Shown here piece after piece: positions 16,423-24,641 of a stretch of DNA of 64,000 nucleotides. The stretch's first letter is position 1; the number at the start of each line of letters is the position of its first letter. The translations under genes were made by a program, and so were the position numbers. The stretch is from Pedobacter sp. FW305-3-2-15-E-R2A2 (GTDB lineage Bacteria > Bacteroidota > Bacteroidia > Sphingobacteriales > Sphingobacteriaceae): positions 2,356,001 through 2,420,000 of the forward strand of contig NZ_CP151803.1 in NCBI RefSeq assembly GCF_038446955.1, given 5' to 3'. The notes under the pieces were generated by a model. The model did no database searches and was not told where the DNA came from. It was given only the letters and a program-made list of their open reading frames with translations.

Positions 16423-16947
16423 ATGAAAAAATTAATCGTAATAGGCCTGCTGGGGATAATCGGAATGATTTCGCAGCCTGCAACAGCACAAATCAGTGTT
16501 AACGTAAATATTGGCTCGCAGCCTTTATGGGGACCGGTAGGCTACGATCACGTAGATTATTATTATCTGCCTGATATTGAAAGCTATTATTCTGTGCCTA
16601 AACAGCAATTTGTTTACATGGATAATGGAAGGTGGATCTTTTCGAGGTCATTGCCTTCGAGGTATCGCAGTTATAACTTGTATAATGGTTATAAAGTGGT
16701 GGTCAATTCTTACGATAACTTTAACTCGGATCGGGTAAGGTATGCGAAGTATAAAAAAGTCCGTACGCAAAAGATGATCAGATACAGCAATGATTCCAGA
16801 TATTATGTGGTAAAGGGCCATCCTCATGGAATGCCTCCTGGACAGGCAAAGAAATATTACGGTAAAGACAACAAAGGAAAAGATAAAGGAAAGTGGAAAG
16901 AGGGCCACAATGGTCACGATAAAGGACGTGGAAAAGGAAGAGATTAA
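16423..16947 (+). CDS. Secreted protein with Lys/Gly-rich tail (paralog 2)
   Basis: A 174-residue tandem duplicate of the preceding gene, 59 bp downstream. The signal peptide is MKKLIVIGLLGIIGMISQPA, and the core ISVNVNIGSQPLWGPVGYDH through KGHPHGMPPGQAKKYYGKD matches the upstream protein closely. Its tail is Lys-Gly-Asp rich (KGKDKGKWKEGHNGHDKGRG), so the two copies have kept the core and diverged only in the charged tail. A strong terminator follows directly, which suggests the two genes form one transcript. The function is unknown. Confidence 0.75.
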   Translation: MKKLIVIGLLGIIGMISQPATAQISVNVNIGSQPLWGPVGYDHVDYYYLPDIESYYSVPKQQFVYMDNGRWIFSRSLPSRYRSYNLYNGYKVVVNSYDNFNSDRVRYAKYKKVRTQKMIRYSNDSRYYVVKGHPHGMPPGQAKKYYGKDNKGKDKGKWKEGHNGHDKGRGKGRD

Positions 16948-16965
16948 CACACACAAATAAACCTA

Positions 16966-17002
16966 AAACGGGCCTCCATGAAAATGGAAGCCCGTTTTTT
17001 TT
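16966..17002 (+). terminator. Rho-independent terminator
   Basis: AAACGGGC-CTCCAT and ATGG-AAGCCCGTTT pair as a GC-rich stem around a GAAA loop, followed by eight T residues. It closes the tandem secreted-protein operon and also lies just beyond the end of the convergent DUF4397 gene. Confidence 0.85.
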
Positions 17003-17012
17003 GGTGTGTTTT

Positions 17013-17714
17013 TTATTTATTGGTGATCAGCTTTGCGGTAATTTTAGGATCCAACCCGGTAGGGTTTAAAAGGCCGATGCTTAATAAGGTATAAATCCCA
17101 CCTGCCTTGATCTCTGTCTCCGCTAATTCTGCCTGCAGAGGAGTTGCGGTCTTGTTTTTGATCTGAAAAATATATTTCTTAGGTTCTATCTCTATGAAAC
17201 TGCTGCTGGCTTTATAAGCTTTGTCTGTAATCAGCGCAGCACCATCTTTTACCGCCAGGTCCAGTGCGGGTGCATCAGGAGAAAGATTAATGAAGCGAAT
17301 CAAAGCTTTAGTCGTTGGTGCAACAGCGACATCATCATTGGCAACCAGAAAATCCAGCTTTGCCTCTTTATCAATAAGGAAAACGGAATAGATCTTTTTA
17401 TTCTCTAAAGTGATATTTTTAGTAAGCAGGCTTTCCGTACTGCTCGCGGTTGTAAATTTGATGGTATTTTCTCCGGTATTGAGCCTCAGATAGGGAACGG
17501 CGCCGCCGAAAGCTAAAGCACCTGAGGAAGTTATTTTACCTCCGTTAATGTAGGCGTTGAAAGTGGCCGGACTGGGAGAGGTATTTACAACCATTAAAGA
17601 AGCGGATTCCGGAACCGGTGTTTCTTTTGTAGAGCAGGATGATAATAATGTACCTATGCCAAATAAAGACACCGCGGCTAATCTGTGAAGGTTGTTTTGT
17701 GTAAAAATTTTCAT
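17013..17714 (-). CDS. DUF4397-domain lipoprotein
   Basis: A 233-residue prolipoprotein with signal sequence and lipobox (GTLLSSC, Cys about 27). The mature part contains two DUF4397-like beta-sandwich units; typical signatures are SLMVVNTSPSPATFNAYING and ALIRFINLSPDAPALDLAVK. The family is widespread in Bacteroidota surface proteins, probably outer-membrane anchored, with no proven activity. It stands alone, convergent with the secreted-protein pair and divergent from rpiB. Confidence 0.88.
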   Translation of the reverse strand: MKIFTQNNLHRLAAVSLFGIGTLLSSCSTKETPVPESASLMVVNTSPSPATFNAYINGGKITSSGALAFGGAVPYLRLNTGENTIKFTTASSTESLLTKNITLENKKIYSVFLIDKEAKLDFLVANDDVAVAPTTKALIRFINLSPDAPALDLAVKDGAALITDKAYKASSSFIEIEPKKYIFQIKNKTATPLQAELAETEIKAGGIYTLLSIGLLNPTGLDPKITAKLITNK

Positions 17715-17895
17715 ATTGATGGGGGCTTAGATTTTTGAATGTTACTGAGGGTAAAACGGAAGACCAGAAAGAAACGCTACAGGTTAACTGTAAAAAGGAA
17801 TGAAATTTGTAATCCCTAGACTGCGGGTTGCTAATTTTGTACCTTAGGAACAATATTTAAACACTGCTTGATAAAGGCGAAAAATAGAAATCATC

Positions 17896-18342
17896 ATGAA
17901 AGTTATTGTAGGTTCAGATCATGCGGGCTTCCGCTATAAAACCATTATTGTTGCCGCTTTAAAAGAGCAGGGCTACGAAGTTCTTGACCTTGGCACTCAG
18001 ACGGAAACGCCGAGCGATTATCCGGATCATGCTGCTGATGTGGCGCAGGCCCTGATTAATAAACAGGGAGAGCGGGGTATCCTGATTTGTGGAAGTTCCG
18101 TAGGGGTAAGTATTGCCGCAAATAAATTTAAAGGAATCCGGGCAGGCGTTTGTCATGATACGTATTCTGCACATCAGTCAGTGGAGCACGATGACGTAAA
18201 TATTTTATGTATCGGGGAGCGGGTGATAGGCATAGAACTGGCCAAAGACATTGTCTTTGCCTTCTTAAAAGCGGAGTTTTCCAACGAAGAACGCCACCTT
18301 AAACGCCTGGCGAAGATTGCAGACATAGAGTCAAAATGGTAG
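17896..18342 (+). CDS. rpiB: Ribose 5-phosphate isomerase B
   Basis: A 148-residue RpiB/LacAB-type isomerase that interconverts ribose 5-phosphate and ribulose 5-phosphate in the pentose phosphate pathway. It starts KVIVGSDHAGFRYK (phosphate-binding region), has the active-site cysteine in ICGSSVGVSIAANK (Cys65) and the NILCIGERVIG strand. The usual motif is CGTGxGMSIAANK; here the two residues after CG are SS, a small deviation. A -7-like box TAATTTTG lies at 17832-17839. Downstream is the largest gene-free spacer of the window. Confidence 0.93.
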   Translation: MKVIVGSDHAGFRYKTIIVAALKEQGYEVLDLGTQTETPSDYPDHAADVAQALINKQGERGILICGSSVGVSIAANKFKGIRAGVCHDTYSAHQSVEHDDVNILCIGERVIGIELAKDIVFAFLKAEFSNEERHLKRLAKIADIESKW

Positions 18343-18374
18343 AATACTGCTGATTGGGCAATCACCTTCATCGA

Positions 18375-18417
18375 TGTGGATAACCCTGTGTAAAAGCTGT
18401 TGAAAACCTGTTAGTAA
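18375..18417. other. Four DnaA-box-like 9-mers in series, possible origin element
   Basis: Four 9-mers follow one another in the same orientation: TGTGGATAA (18375, an exact complement of the DnaA box TTATCCACA), TGTGTAAAA (18387), TGTTGAAAA (18398) and TGTTAGTAA (18409). Their start-to-start spacing is 12, 11 and 11 bp. An AT-rich stretch with several TAG/TAA triplets follows immediately (18418-18486). Only the first is a perfect box. This is the architecture of a bacterial origin or of a DnaA-regulated promoter; which of the two cannot be decided here. Confidence 0.4.
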
Positions 18418-18439
18418 CATGTTAAAAATAAAATGCATT

Positions 18440-18447
18440 TATCTTTG
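18440..18447 (+). promoter_or_regulatory. Bacteroidota -7 box for the candidate ncRNA
   Basis: TATCTTTG followed by CA matches the Bacteroidota -7 consensus TAnnTTTG very well. No convincing -33 TTG was found at the usual 19-20 bp upstream. Transcription from here would start near 18453, at the first hairpin of the candidate RNA. Confidence 0.5.
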
Positions 18448-18452
18448 CATTA

Positions 18453-18862
18453 GATAGTTATAGTTTGTAAATTAGTACTATCAAAACGGAAGTAATTTGA
18501 CCGTCTGAAAGAAAGACTCCAAAAAGAACAAAAGCCTCAGGGCAGAAGTTCTGGAGATTTCAAGGAATTAGTAAAAGATCAGATTCAAAGGAGACAGAGG
18601 AAATGATACTTAAAATGCCAGAACTGTTAAGTAAGGGTATATTCACTAAATTCGGGACAGACATTAAAACCTATCCATTATTCTACGGAACGATGTGAAA
18701 AGGAGAAGTTCGGAGGGATCAAAGTTGAAATATACTAAGAGGACCAATGAAGGTTAAAATATGGAAAGTTTGATGCTTTTTCGGTGCTACGGCAATGAAA
18801 AGGTGGAAACGGAGAACCAAATCGCTAGAAGAGGGACTCCGTTTTCTTTTTGCCTTTTTTTT
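18453..18862 (+). ncRNA. Candidate structured non-coding RNA, about 410 nt
   Basis: The 562-bp spacer between rpiB and the next acetyltransferase has no convincing protein gene but looks transcribed and folded. After a good -7 box there is a GATAGT/ACTATC hairpin (18453-18482), an ACGG/CCGT hairpin (18486-18504), and a nested stem of CTCC/GGAG, GAAC/GTTC and GCC-TCAG-GGC (18517-18556). At the end, GAAACGGAG pairs with CTCCGTTT (18806-18846), and a T-rich tract to 18862 completes a rho-independent terminator. The middle is markedly purine-rich on the plus strand. It does not show the signatures of tmRNA or RNase P RNA that I know; 6S RNA cannot be excluded. The 5' and 3' ends are inferred. Confidence 0.42.
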
Positions 18863-18904
18863 AATGACCATGCCTTTTTACTTTACGATTTATCTGATTT
18901 ATTT

Positions 18905-19459
18905 ATGTTCGATCCTTTAGCTGATATCATCACCCCGCGCTTAGTGCTGCGTTTAATCCCGGAAGAGGTTATGGCGGCTTGTCTGTCTCATCAGCTGGAG
19001 CAAGCAGTACGGCTATTTGGAACTGAAATCCCTGCCGAAATGCTGGAGGACATGAGTGGACTTGAATATGGCCGGAAACAACTGGAAGCCGACAGCGCTT
19101 ATTTGCCCTGGTCTGCAAGAGCAATGGTATCCAAAGCGGAAGATATTGTTGTTGGGATGATTCGCTTTCATAGCCTTCCAAATCCTGAATACCTGCAACA
19201 GTATGTTCCTGATGCGGTAGAGTTTGGGTACGAGGTTTTTAGTCGATACCAAAGACAAGGGTATGCCAGAGAAGCAGCTGGGGCAGTCATGGTCTGGGCA
19301 GAGACAAATTTTAATATTCACCATTTTATCGCTTCTGTATCTCCTGATAATGAAGCCTCTTTAAAACTGATCAGCAGCTTTGGCTTCGATAAGATTGACG
19401 AAGTGATGGATGAGGTGGACGGCCCTGAGTATGTCTTTTTACGTGCTGTACCATTTTAA
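18905..19459 (+). CDS. GNAT family N-acetyltransferase (RimJ/RimL-like)
   Basis: A 184-residue protein when begun at MFDPLADIITPRLVLRLI, the typical RimJ-like opening; the frame runs open upstream but through the terminator of the candidate ncRNA, so the earlier start is rejected. The acetyl-CoA loop is RYQRQGYAREAA (about residues 109-120), and the C-terminal motif ASLKLISSFGFDKID is the usual LixxxGF pattern. The middle part AVRLFGTEIPAEMLEDM is a helical insertion that is common in the family. The substrate is unknown. Confidence 0.88.
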   Translation: MFDPLADIITPRLVLRLIPEEVMAACLSHQLEQAVRLFGTEIPAEMLEDMSGLEYGRKQLEADSAYLPWSARAMVSKAEDIVVGMIRFHSLPNPEYLQQYVPDAVEFGYEVFSRYQRQGYAREAAGAVMVWAETNFNIHHFIASVSPDNEASLKLISSFGFDKIDEVMDEVDGPEYVFLRAVPF

Positions 19460-19541
19460 TTTTTTAAATAAAGGATTTCTTAACATTAAGGGAATATGGT
19501 AGAAGTAGCTTTGTCAAAAAAATCCCATCGAAACAAATCAA

Positions 19542-20111
19542 ATGATTTCCGGTAGCCAACTGATCTCTTTTCTAAAGAAGGGGGACCATAAGGCAATGGA
19601 AGACATTTACAGTCTCTATTGGGAAGAAGTGCTGGACAGTGCCTATAAAAGGTTACGTGATGAAGAGGTTGCCCAGGACATTACCCAGGAGATTTTCATC
19701 TCTTTATGGGAGAACAGGGAAAAAGTTCAGCTCACAGGTACCTTGCGTGCTTACCTCGAAGGAGCGGTGAAATATCGTGTGATCAATTACTTCCGTTCCT
19801 CGGCAATTAAAGAAAAACATAAAGAAGACCTGTCGCTCCTCCTCCGGGATGATTTGGAACATTCCGCGGAAAACAGGTTGATACTCAAAGACCTCCATCA
19901 GGAGGTAGATGAAGCAATGCTGGACCTGCCTGAAAAAATGAGACTGATTTTTTCCATGAGCAGAAAGCAGGAAAAAAGTATCGGAGAAATTTCTGATGAG
20001 TTGGGTTTGTCTGCCCAAACGGTTAAAAATCAGCTTAGTGCAGCGCTTAAAGTGATGCGGAAAAGACTCTCTTATTTGCTGGTTTTAATCATTTGTATCT
20101 TATTCACATAA
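19542..20111 (+). CDS. ECF-type RNA polymerase sigma factor
   Basis: A 189-residue sigma-70 factor of the Bacteroidota ECF group that partners with FecR anti-sigma proteins. Region 2 is clear (AMEDIYSLYWEEVLDSAYKR, then DITQEIFISLWENR), and region 4 has the helix-turn-helix IGEISDELGLSAQTVKNQL. The C-terminus ends in a short hydrophobic tail (LSYLLVLIICILF), seen in several relatives. A -7-like box TAGCTTTG is at 19506-19513. It probably drives the SusC/SusD/phosphatase genes downstream when released by the FecR-type protein encoded next. Confidence 0.95.
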   Translation: MISGSQLISFLKKGDHKAMEDIYSLYWEEVLDSAYKRLRDEEVAQDITQEIFISLWENREKVQLTGTLRAYLEGAVKYRVINYFRSSAIKEKHKEDLSLLLRDDLEHSAENRLILKDLHQEVDEAMLDLPEKMRLIFSMSRKQEKSIGEISDELGLSAQTVKNQLSAALKVMRKRLSYLLVLIICILFT

Positions 20112-20174
20112 ACTTAACCTAATTTTAACACTTTAGGCTAGTACCATTCTTCTTTTGCTTTGACATGTAGTTAG

Positions 20175-21134
20175 ATGACAAAGGAAGAACAGGCACGAGA
20201 GCTGCTGAGAAAATATATCGATAAGGAAGCTAGCCCTGCAGAAATAGCGCAGGTAGAAAGCTGGTATACGTCCACCCAGGACGGGCTTCCTCCTTTAGAA
20301 AAGGAGAGAAAACAAGCAATTGCAGAAAATGTATTACGGAAACTCCGCCAGGAGATGGAAAAAGAGGAAATCAAAACATTTCGCTTTTCTGCCTGGTATC
20401 AGATGCGCAAAGTGGCAGCCGCAGTGTTGTTGATTTCTGCTGCAGGTCTTGCTGGCTGGTTGTTCAGTAAGAAACAGGTGGTTGACGAACAACAACTGCT
20501 GTCGTTGACAACCAGGGCAGGGGAAAAGAAGAAAATTGTTTTTTCGGAGGGCTCTGAAATTATCCTTGGACCTTCTTCCCGTTTACTGTACCCCGCAAAA
20601 TTTAAATCCAGAGATCGAACGGTATCCCTTTCTGAAGGCGAGGCTTTCTTTAACATCGCCCACGAGGAAGGCCGGCCATTTATGGTGAAAACCAGGGAAG
20701 ACCTGTATACGAAAGTACTCGGAACTTCTTTCCGGATTAAATCTTACCATAAAAGCCGTCATATTTCTGTTGCGGTCATGACCGGAAAAGTGGCTGTAGG
20801 AAATTCCAACCAGGTATTTGGAACGCTGATCAAGGGACAACAAATTGCCTACGATAAAATTGATCAACGTGCAGAGATCAGTTATACTCCTGTAAAAACG
20901 TATGTAAACCTCAGGTTTGAGCATACCGAGCTGCAAGAGGTAGCCCGCCAATTGGAATATGCGTACAGCATTCACATTTCTGTAAATGGCGCTTCTGTTA
21001 AAAAGCTTAAATGTAACGCCACTTTTAACACCAAACAAAGCCCTGAAGAGATTCTGGACATCATTTGTAGTCTCCATCATCTCCGGTTCAGGGCATCTGA
21101 AGATCATAAAACCTTTAATGTATATAGAAAATGA
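20175..21134 (+). CDS. FecR-family anti-sigma factor
   Basis: A 319-residue inner-membrane protein. The cytoplasmic N-terminus (residues 1-75, LLRKYIDKEASPAEIAQVES) would hold the sigma factor, followed by one membrane span at about 80-98 (VAAAVLLISAAGLAGWLF). The periplasmic part has a FecR domain (about 115-215, with RTVSLSEGEAFFNIAHEEGR and VLGTSFRIKSY) and a C-terminal DUF4974 (about 245-317) that contacts the STN domain of the partner transporter. It follows the sigma gene by 63 bp and precedes the SusC gene, which has such an STN domain. Confidence 0.95.
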   Translation: MTKEEQARELLRKYIDKEASPAEIAQVESWYTSTQDGLPPLEKERKQAIAENVLRKLRQEMEKEEIKTFRFSAWYQMRKVAAAVLLISAAGLAGWLFSKKQVVDEQQLLSLTTRAGEKKKIVFSEGSEIILGPSSRLLYPAKFKSRDRTVSLSEGEAFFNIAHEEGRPFMVKTREDLYTKVLGTSFRIKSYHKSRHISVAVMTGKVAVGNSNQVFGTLIKGQQIAYDKIDQRAEISYTPVKTYVNLRFEHTELQEVARQLEYAYSIHISVNGASVKKLKCNATFNTKQSPEEILDIICSLHHLRFRASEDHKTFNVYRK

Positions 21135-21156
21135 AAAGATAAGAATGACCAATAAA

Positions 21157-21181
21157 CCGGTACTGATCAGATCAGTACCGG
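21157..21181 (+). terminator. 12-bp hairpin between the anti-sigma and SusC genes
   Basis: CCGGTACTGATC and its exact complement GATCAGTACCGG are separated by a single A. A stem-loop here, 23 bp after the anti-sigma stop and 85 bp before the SusC start, would terminate or attenuate the regulator transcript. As a near-palindrome it could equally be a protein-binding site. No T tract follows directly. Confidence 0.45.
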
Positions 21182-21266
21182 AAAATTTGATTCGGCTGCC
21201 TAACGACAATTACACAGCCAACCTTATTTTAACACACCCTTACAGCGTATAAAAACAAATAAAAAT

Positions 21267-24200
21267 ATGAAAAAATCCTCATACAAGAGGTTACCAGCTC
21301 TTTATAAAGCCATGAAATATTCAGTGTTAACTTTTTCCATTCTATGCACCTTCTGCGGAACGCTCTTTGCTTCCCTGACGATGGCACAGACATTGGAAAA
21401 AAGCAGGGTCAGCATTAAAATTGCTGCGAACCGTACCACCAGTTCTATTCTCAAAGAAATTGAAGCCGGTACAGGACTTCATTTTGTGTACAATCCGGAA
21501 TCCATTCGCGGAAATCAAAATCTGGCTGCACAGTCTTTTAAAAACGAAAAGGTCTCTTTATTACTCAAAATTCTGGGCTTCGACTATCAGGAAAAAGGCG
21601 GTCATGTGATCCTTAGAAATATCCCTGTTGCTCCACCAAAGCCTGATCGGATCCTTAAAGGAAAGGTGACAGACTCGGCAGGAATGGCAATGCCGGGGGT
21701 ATCTGTCAATGTGATCGGCGGAAAAGCAACAACGACTGCCGGAGACGGAACATATAGCATCCCGGTTCCTGAAAATGCAGTGTTGTCTTTCTCTATGGTT
21801 GGTTTTAAGACCAGGCAGGTTAAAGTTCTGGACAACCAGGAAATCAATGTCGTATTGCTGGAAGATAAAGCCCTTTTATCTGAAATTGTTGTCGTAGGTT
21901 ATGGCACACAGAAAAAAGCAACCCTTTCAGGTGCAGTGAGTGTCGTGTCTTTGGATAAAGTTTCTTCAAGATCTTTAAACAGTGTTGGCGAGGTTCTGGC
22001 CGGAAAAGCTCCGGGTGTAATTGTCACCAATGAAGGTGGAGACCCTACCTCATCACCACGCATCAATATCCGTGGTTCCGGAGGAATTAATGGAGAGAAT
22101 GTCCTTTATGTAGTGGATGGGACTGTTTTTTCAGGTACACCTATTCTTAACCCAAATGATATCGAATCCATTTCCGTATTAAAGGATGGATCTGCAGCGA
22201 TATACGGGGCGAGAGCTTCAGGTGGGGTAGTGCTGATCACCACTAAAAAAGGGAAAAACGGAGCCATGCAGATTACGTTTGATGGTAAGATCGGAACACA
22301 GGCTGCCTGGAGAAAGTTGGAACCTTTAAATGCGGAACAAAGAGCTTTTGTTGCAGAAACAGCCGCGAAAAACGGAAAGAGTGACTTGTTACCAGCCTTT
22401 GATGCTTCAAAATATCCGGATGGAAGAGTAACCCGTACCAATTGGTTGGATGAAGTTTTCAGAACAGGGGTGACTCAGGATTATAACCTTGGTCTTTCCG
22501 GCGGAACTGAGAAATCCAATGCCTACCTGAGTTTCAATTACCGTAAAGCGGAGGGGATTGTCTTGAATACCTCTGCCGAAAGATATAATTTTAGAATCAA
22601 TTCTGATTATAAAATCAATTCCTGGTTGAAAATAGGAGAAAATTTTTCCTTTAGCAGTACAAACGGACAAGGCGCAAATACGATTAGTGATTATACCGGG
22701 GCATTGTTGTCTGCGGTCTATTATCCTACAAATGGAACGCCATACAATCCGGACGGTTCTTTCGCCGGATTACCAGGCGGAGAATTCGCAGGTGATTACG
22801 GGGATATTGTAAATCCTGTGGCGGATTTAATGAGAATAGATGTCAAAAGGCCGCAGAATGTTTTCATGATCAATCCGTATATCATGGTTGACCTGGCGAA
22901 AGGCTTATCGTTTAAATCTAATTTTAACCTGACCAAGGATTTCCTGAATTCTACGATTTTTACCCCTAAGCGACCGGAAGTAGGAAAACCGATATTGAGC
23001 AATTCCCTGGAGGTTGGACAAACCAGAAAGAGCGATATCCTTGCAGAACAAATTCTGAACTATAAGACCGATCTGAATCAGCATCACCTGGACTTTACAG
23101 GAGGCTTCTCCTTTCAGAAAACAAAATATAATGACTATTACGTAAAAGGGAACGGCTTTGATGATGAGGCGCCTTCAAAAAGATACCTGGTGAACGCTTC
23201 AACGTTTGAGCCAGCCATCACCAAATTTGAAGCTACTGCATTGTCTTCATTGTTCTTAAGAGCCAATTATAATTATGCAGATAAGTATCTGCTATCATTG
23301 ATCGGACGTCGTGACGGTTCTTCTTTGATCCCTAAAAAAGAGAACAGATTCCGTAATTATTACTCTGTTTCGGCTGGATGGGTGCTGACAAAAGAGAACT
23401 TTTTGTCGGAAAGTACCTGGTTAAATGAACTTAAACTAAGGGGAAGTTATGGTTTATTGGGTAATCTGGGTAGTTTATCGCCAACGGATGTAAGTCCTTT
23501 ATTAGACCGTACCACTTCCTATTTTGGACAAAACCCTGCTTTAGGGACTGGCTATGTTTCCGCTATTTTGGAGAATCCGGACTTGAAATGGGCGGAATCA
23601 AAACAAACCAATATTGGGCTGGATCTTGGAATCCTGAAAAATGCACTGACGGTTACTGCAGATTATTTTGTTAAAAATACAGACAAGATGATCTTTAAAA
23701 ATCAACTGCCTGGAACTGCAGGTTTAGAGACACAAACCATTAATGCCGGTTTGGTCAGAGACCGGGGATTTGAGCTGGGAATAAATTATAACAGCAGTAA
23801 AGAGCGTGAATTTAATTATTCAGTAGGACTTACGGTAACCAAGGTAAACAATAAGGTGATGAAACTGGCAACTGGTAAGGATATAATGCCGTTGTCTACG
23901 AACTTTAGAAATGAGCTGACTCCTTTAGTAAATGCAATAGGACAGCCGCTCTACAGTTATTATGTACTGAAAACGCAAGGGATATTTCAAAGTCAGGCTG
24001 AAGTAGACCAGTATGTGGATAGTAAGGGGCAGAAAATTCAGCCTAAGGCCAAACCGGGAGATTTTAAGTTTGCCGATTTGGATAACAGCGGTTCAATCGA
24101 TGCAAAAGACCGTCATTTTGCCGGAAGTGCCTACCCGGATTTCTCCTATGGCTTGAGTTTCAATGCGAGTTATAAAAACTTTGATCTTAACATTTTTGCA

Positions 24201-24623
24201 CAGGGTGTATATGGAAACAAGTTGTTTAATGCAGTTAAAAGAACAACATATAGTGCGAGTGGTCCTTCCTATAATAAGCTAACCGGTATCCTGGATGCAT
24301 GGTCGCCGGAAAATCCAGGTGGAAAAGTTCCGATTATCTCTACTTCAGATGCGAACGGCAACTTTAACGCTTCAGATTTTTATATAGAAAACGGATCTTA
24401 CCTGCGTCTGAGAAATCTGACGTTGGGTTATAGCCTTCCTAAATCTCTTACCAATAAGATGAAAACAGGGGCGGTTCGCATTTATGCGACTTCAAATAAC
24501 CTGTTTACGATCACCAATTATTCTGGCTTTGATCCTGAAATCGGGATGAGTAACAATGGTCTGGATGTAGGTAGATATCCACAAGCCAGAAGCTTCCTGT
24601 TAGGTCTTAGCGTGAATTTATAA
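21267..24623 (+). CDS. SusC/RagA-family TonB-linked outer-membrane transporter with STN domain
   Basis: A 1118-residue transporter. After a signal sequence ending near SLTMAQ, residues about 50-115 are an STN domain (RTTSSILKEIEAGTGLHFVY), used for signalling to the FecR protein. A carboxypeptidase-regulatory-like domain (KGKVTDSAGMAMPGVSVNVI, about 129-205), a plug domain with the SusC signature VVVGYGTQKK (about 213) and a C-terminal barrel to VNL follow. An EF-hand-like loop DLDNSGSIDAKD lies late in the barrel, as is usual. It should import a ligand delivered by the SusD partner encoded 18 bp downstream. The following phosphatase suggests a phosphorylated substrate. Confidence 0.96.
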   Translation: MKKSSYKRLPALYKAMKYSVLTFSILCTFCGTLFASLTMAQTLEKSRVSIKIAANRTTSSILKEIEAGTGLHFVYNPESIRGNQNLAAQSFKNEKVSLLLKILGFDYQEKGGHVILRNIPVAPPKPDRILKGKVTDSAGMAMPGVSVNVIGGKATTTAGDGTYSIPVPENAVLSFSMVGFKTRQVKVLDNQEINVVLLEDKALLSEIVVVGYGTQKKATLSGAVSVVSLDKVSSRSLNSVGEVLAGKAPGVIVTNEGGDPTSSPRINIRGSGGINGENVLYVVDGTVFSGTPILNPNDIESISVLKDGSAAIYGARASGGVVLITTKKGKNGAMQITFDGKIGTQAAWRKLEPLNAEQRAFVAETAAKNGKSDLLPAFDASKYPDGRVTRTNWLDEVFRTGVTQDYNLGLSGGTEKSNAYLSFNYRKAEGIVLNTSAERYNFRINSDYKINSWLKIGENFSFSSTNGQGANTISDYTGALLSAVYYPTNGTPYNPDGSFAGLPGGEFAGDYGDIVNPVADLMRIDVKRPQNVFMINPYIMVDLAKGLSFKSNFNLTKDFLNSTIFTPKRPEVGKPILSNSLEVGQTRKSDILAEQILNYKTDLNQHHLDFTGGFSFQKTKYNDYYVKGNGFDDEAPSKRYLVNASTFEPAITKFEATALSSLFLRANYNYADKYLLSLIGRRDGSSLIPKKENRFRNYYSVSAGWVLTKENFLSESTWLNELKLRGSYGLLGNLGSLSPTDVSPLLDRTTSYFGQNPALGTGYVSAILENPDLKWAESKQTNIGLDLGILKNALTVTADYFVKNTDKMIFKNQLPGTAGLETQTINAGLVRDRGFELGINYNSSKEREFNYSVGLTVTKVNNKVMKLATGKDIMPLSTNFRNELTPLVNAIGQPLYSYYVLKTQGIFQSQAEVDQYVDSKGQKIQPKAKPGDFKFADLDNSGSIDAKDRHFAGSAYPDFSYGLSFNASYKNFDLNIFAQGVYGNKLFNAVKRTTYSASGPSYNKLTGILDAWSPENPGGKVPIISTSDANGNFNASDFYIENGSYLRLRNLTLGYSLPKSLTNKMKTGAVRIYATSNNLFTITNYSGFDPEIGMSNNGLDVGRYPQARSFLLGLSVNL

Positions 24624-24641
24624 TTTTTAAAAGAAACAAAA

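Noticed and set aside
15995..16502. Open frames overlapping the secreted paralogs on both strands (Ser/Ile-rich on the minus strand, Met/Glu-rich on the plus strand)
   Set aside because: They are frame shadows of the Arg-Asp repeat tail; the low-complexity residues follow directly from the repeated codons of the real gene.
18761..18904. Upstream extension of the acetyltransferase gene from ATG 18761
   Set aside because: The extension has no resemblance to the family, runs through a rho-independent terminator hairpin, and the start MFDPLADIITPRLVLR at 18905 is the normal beginning.
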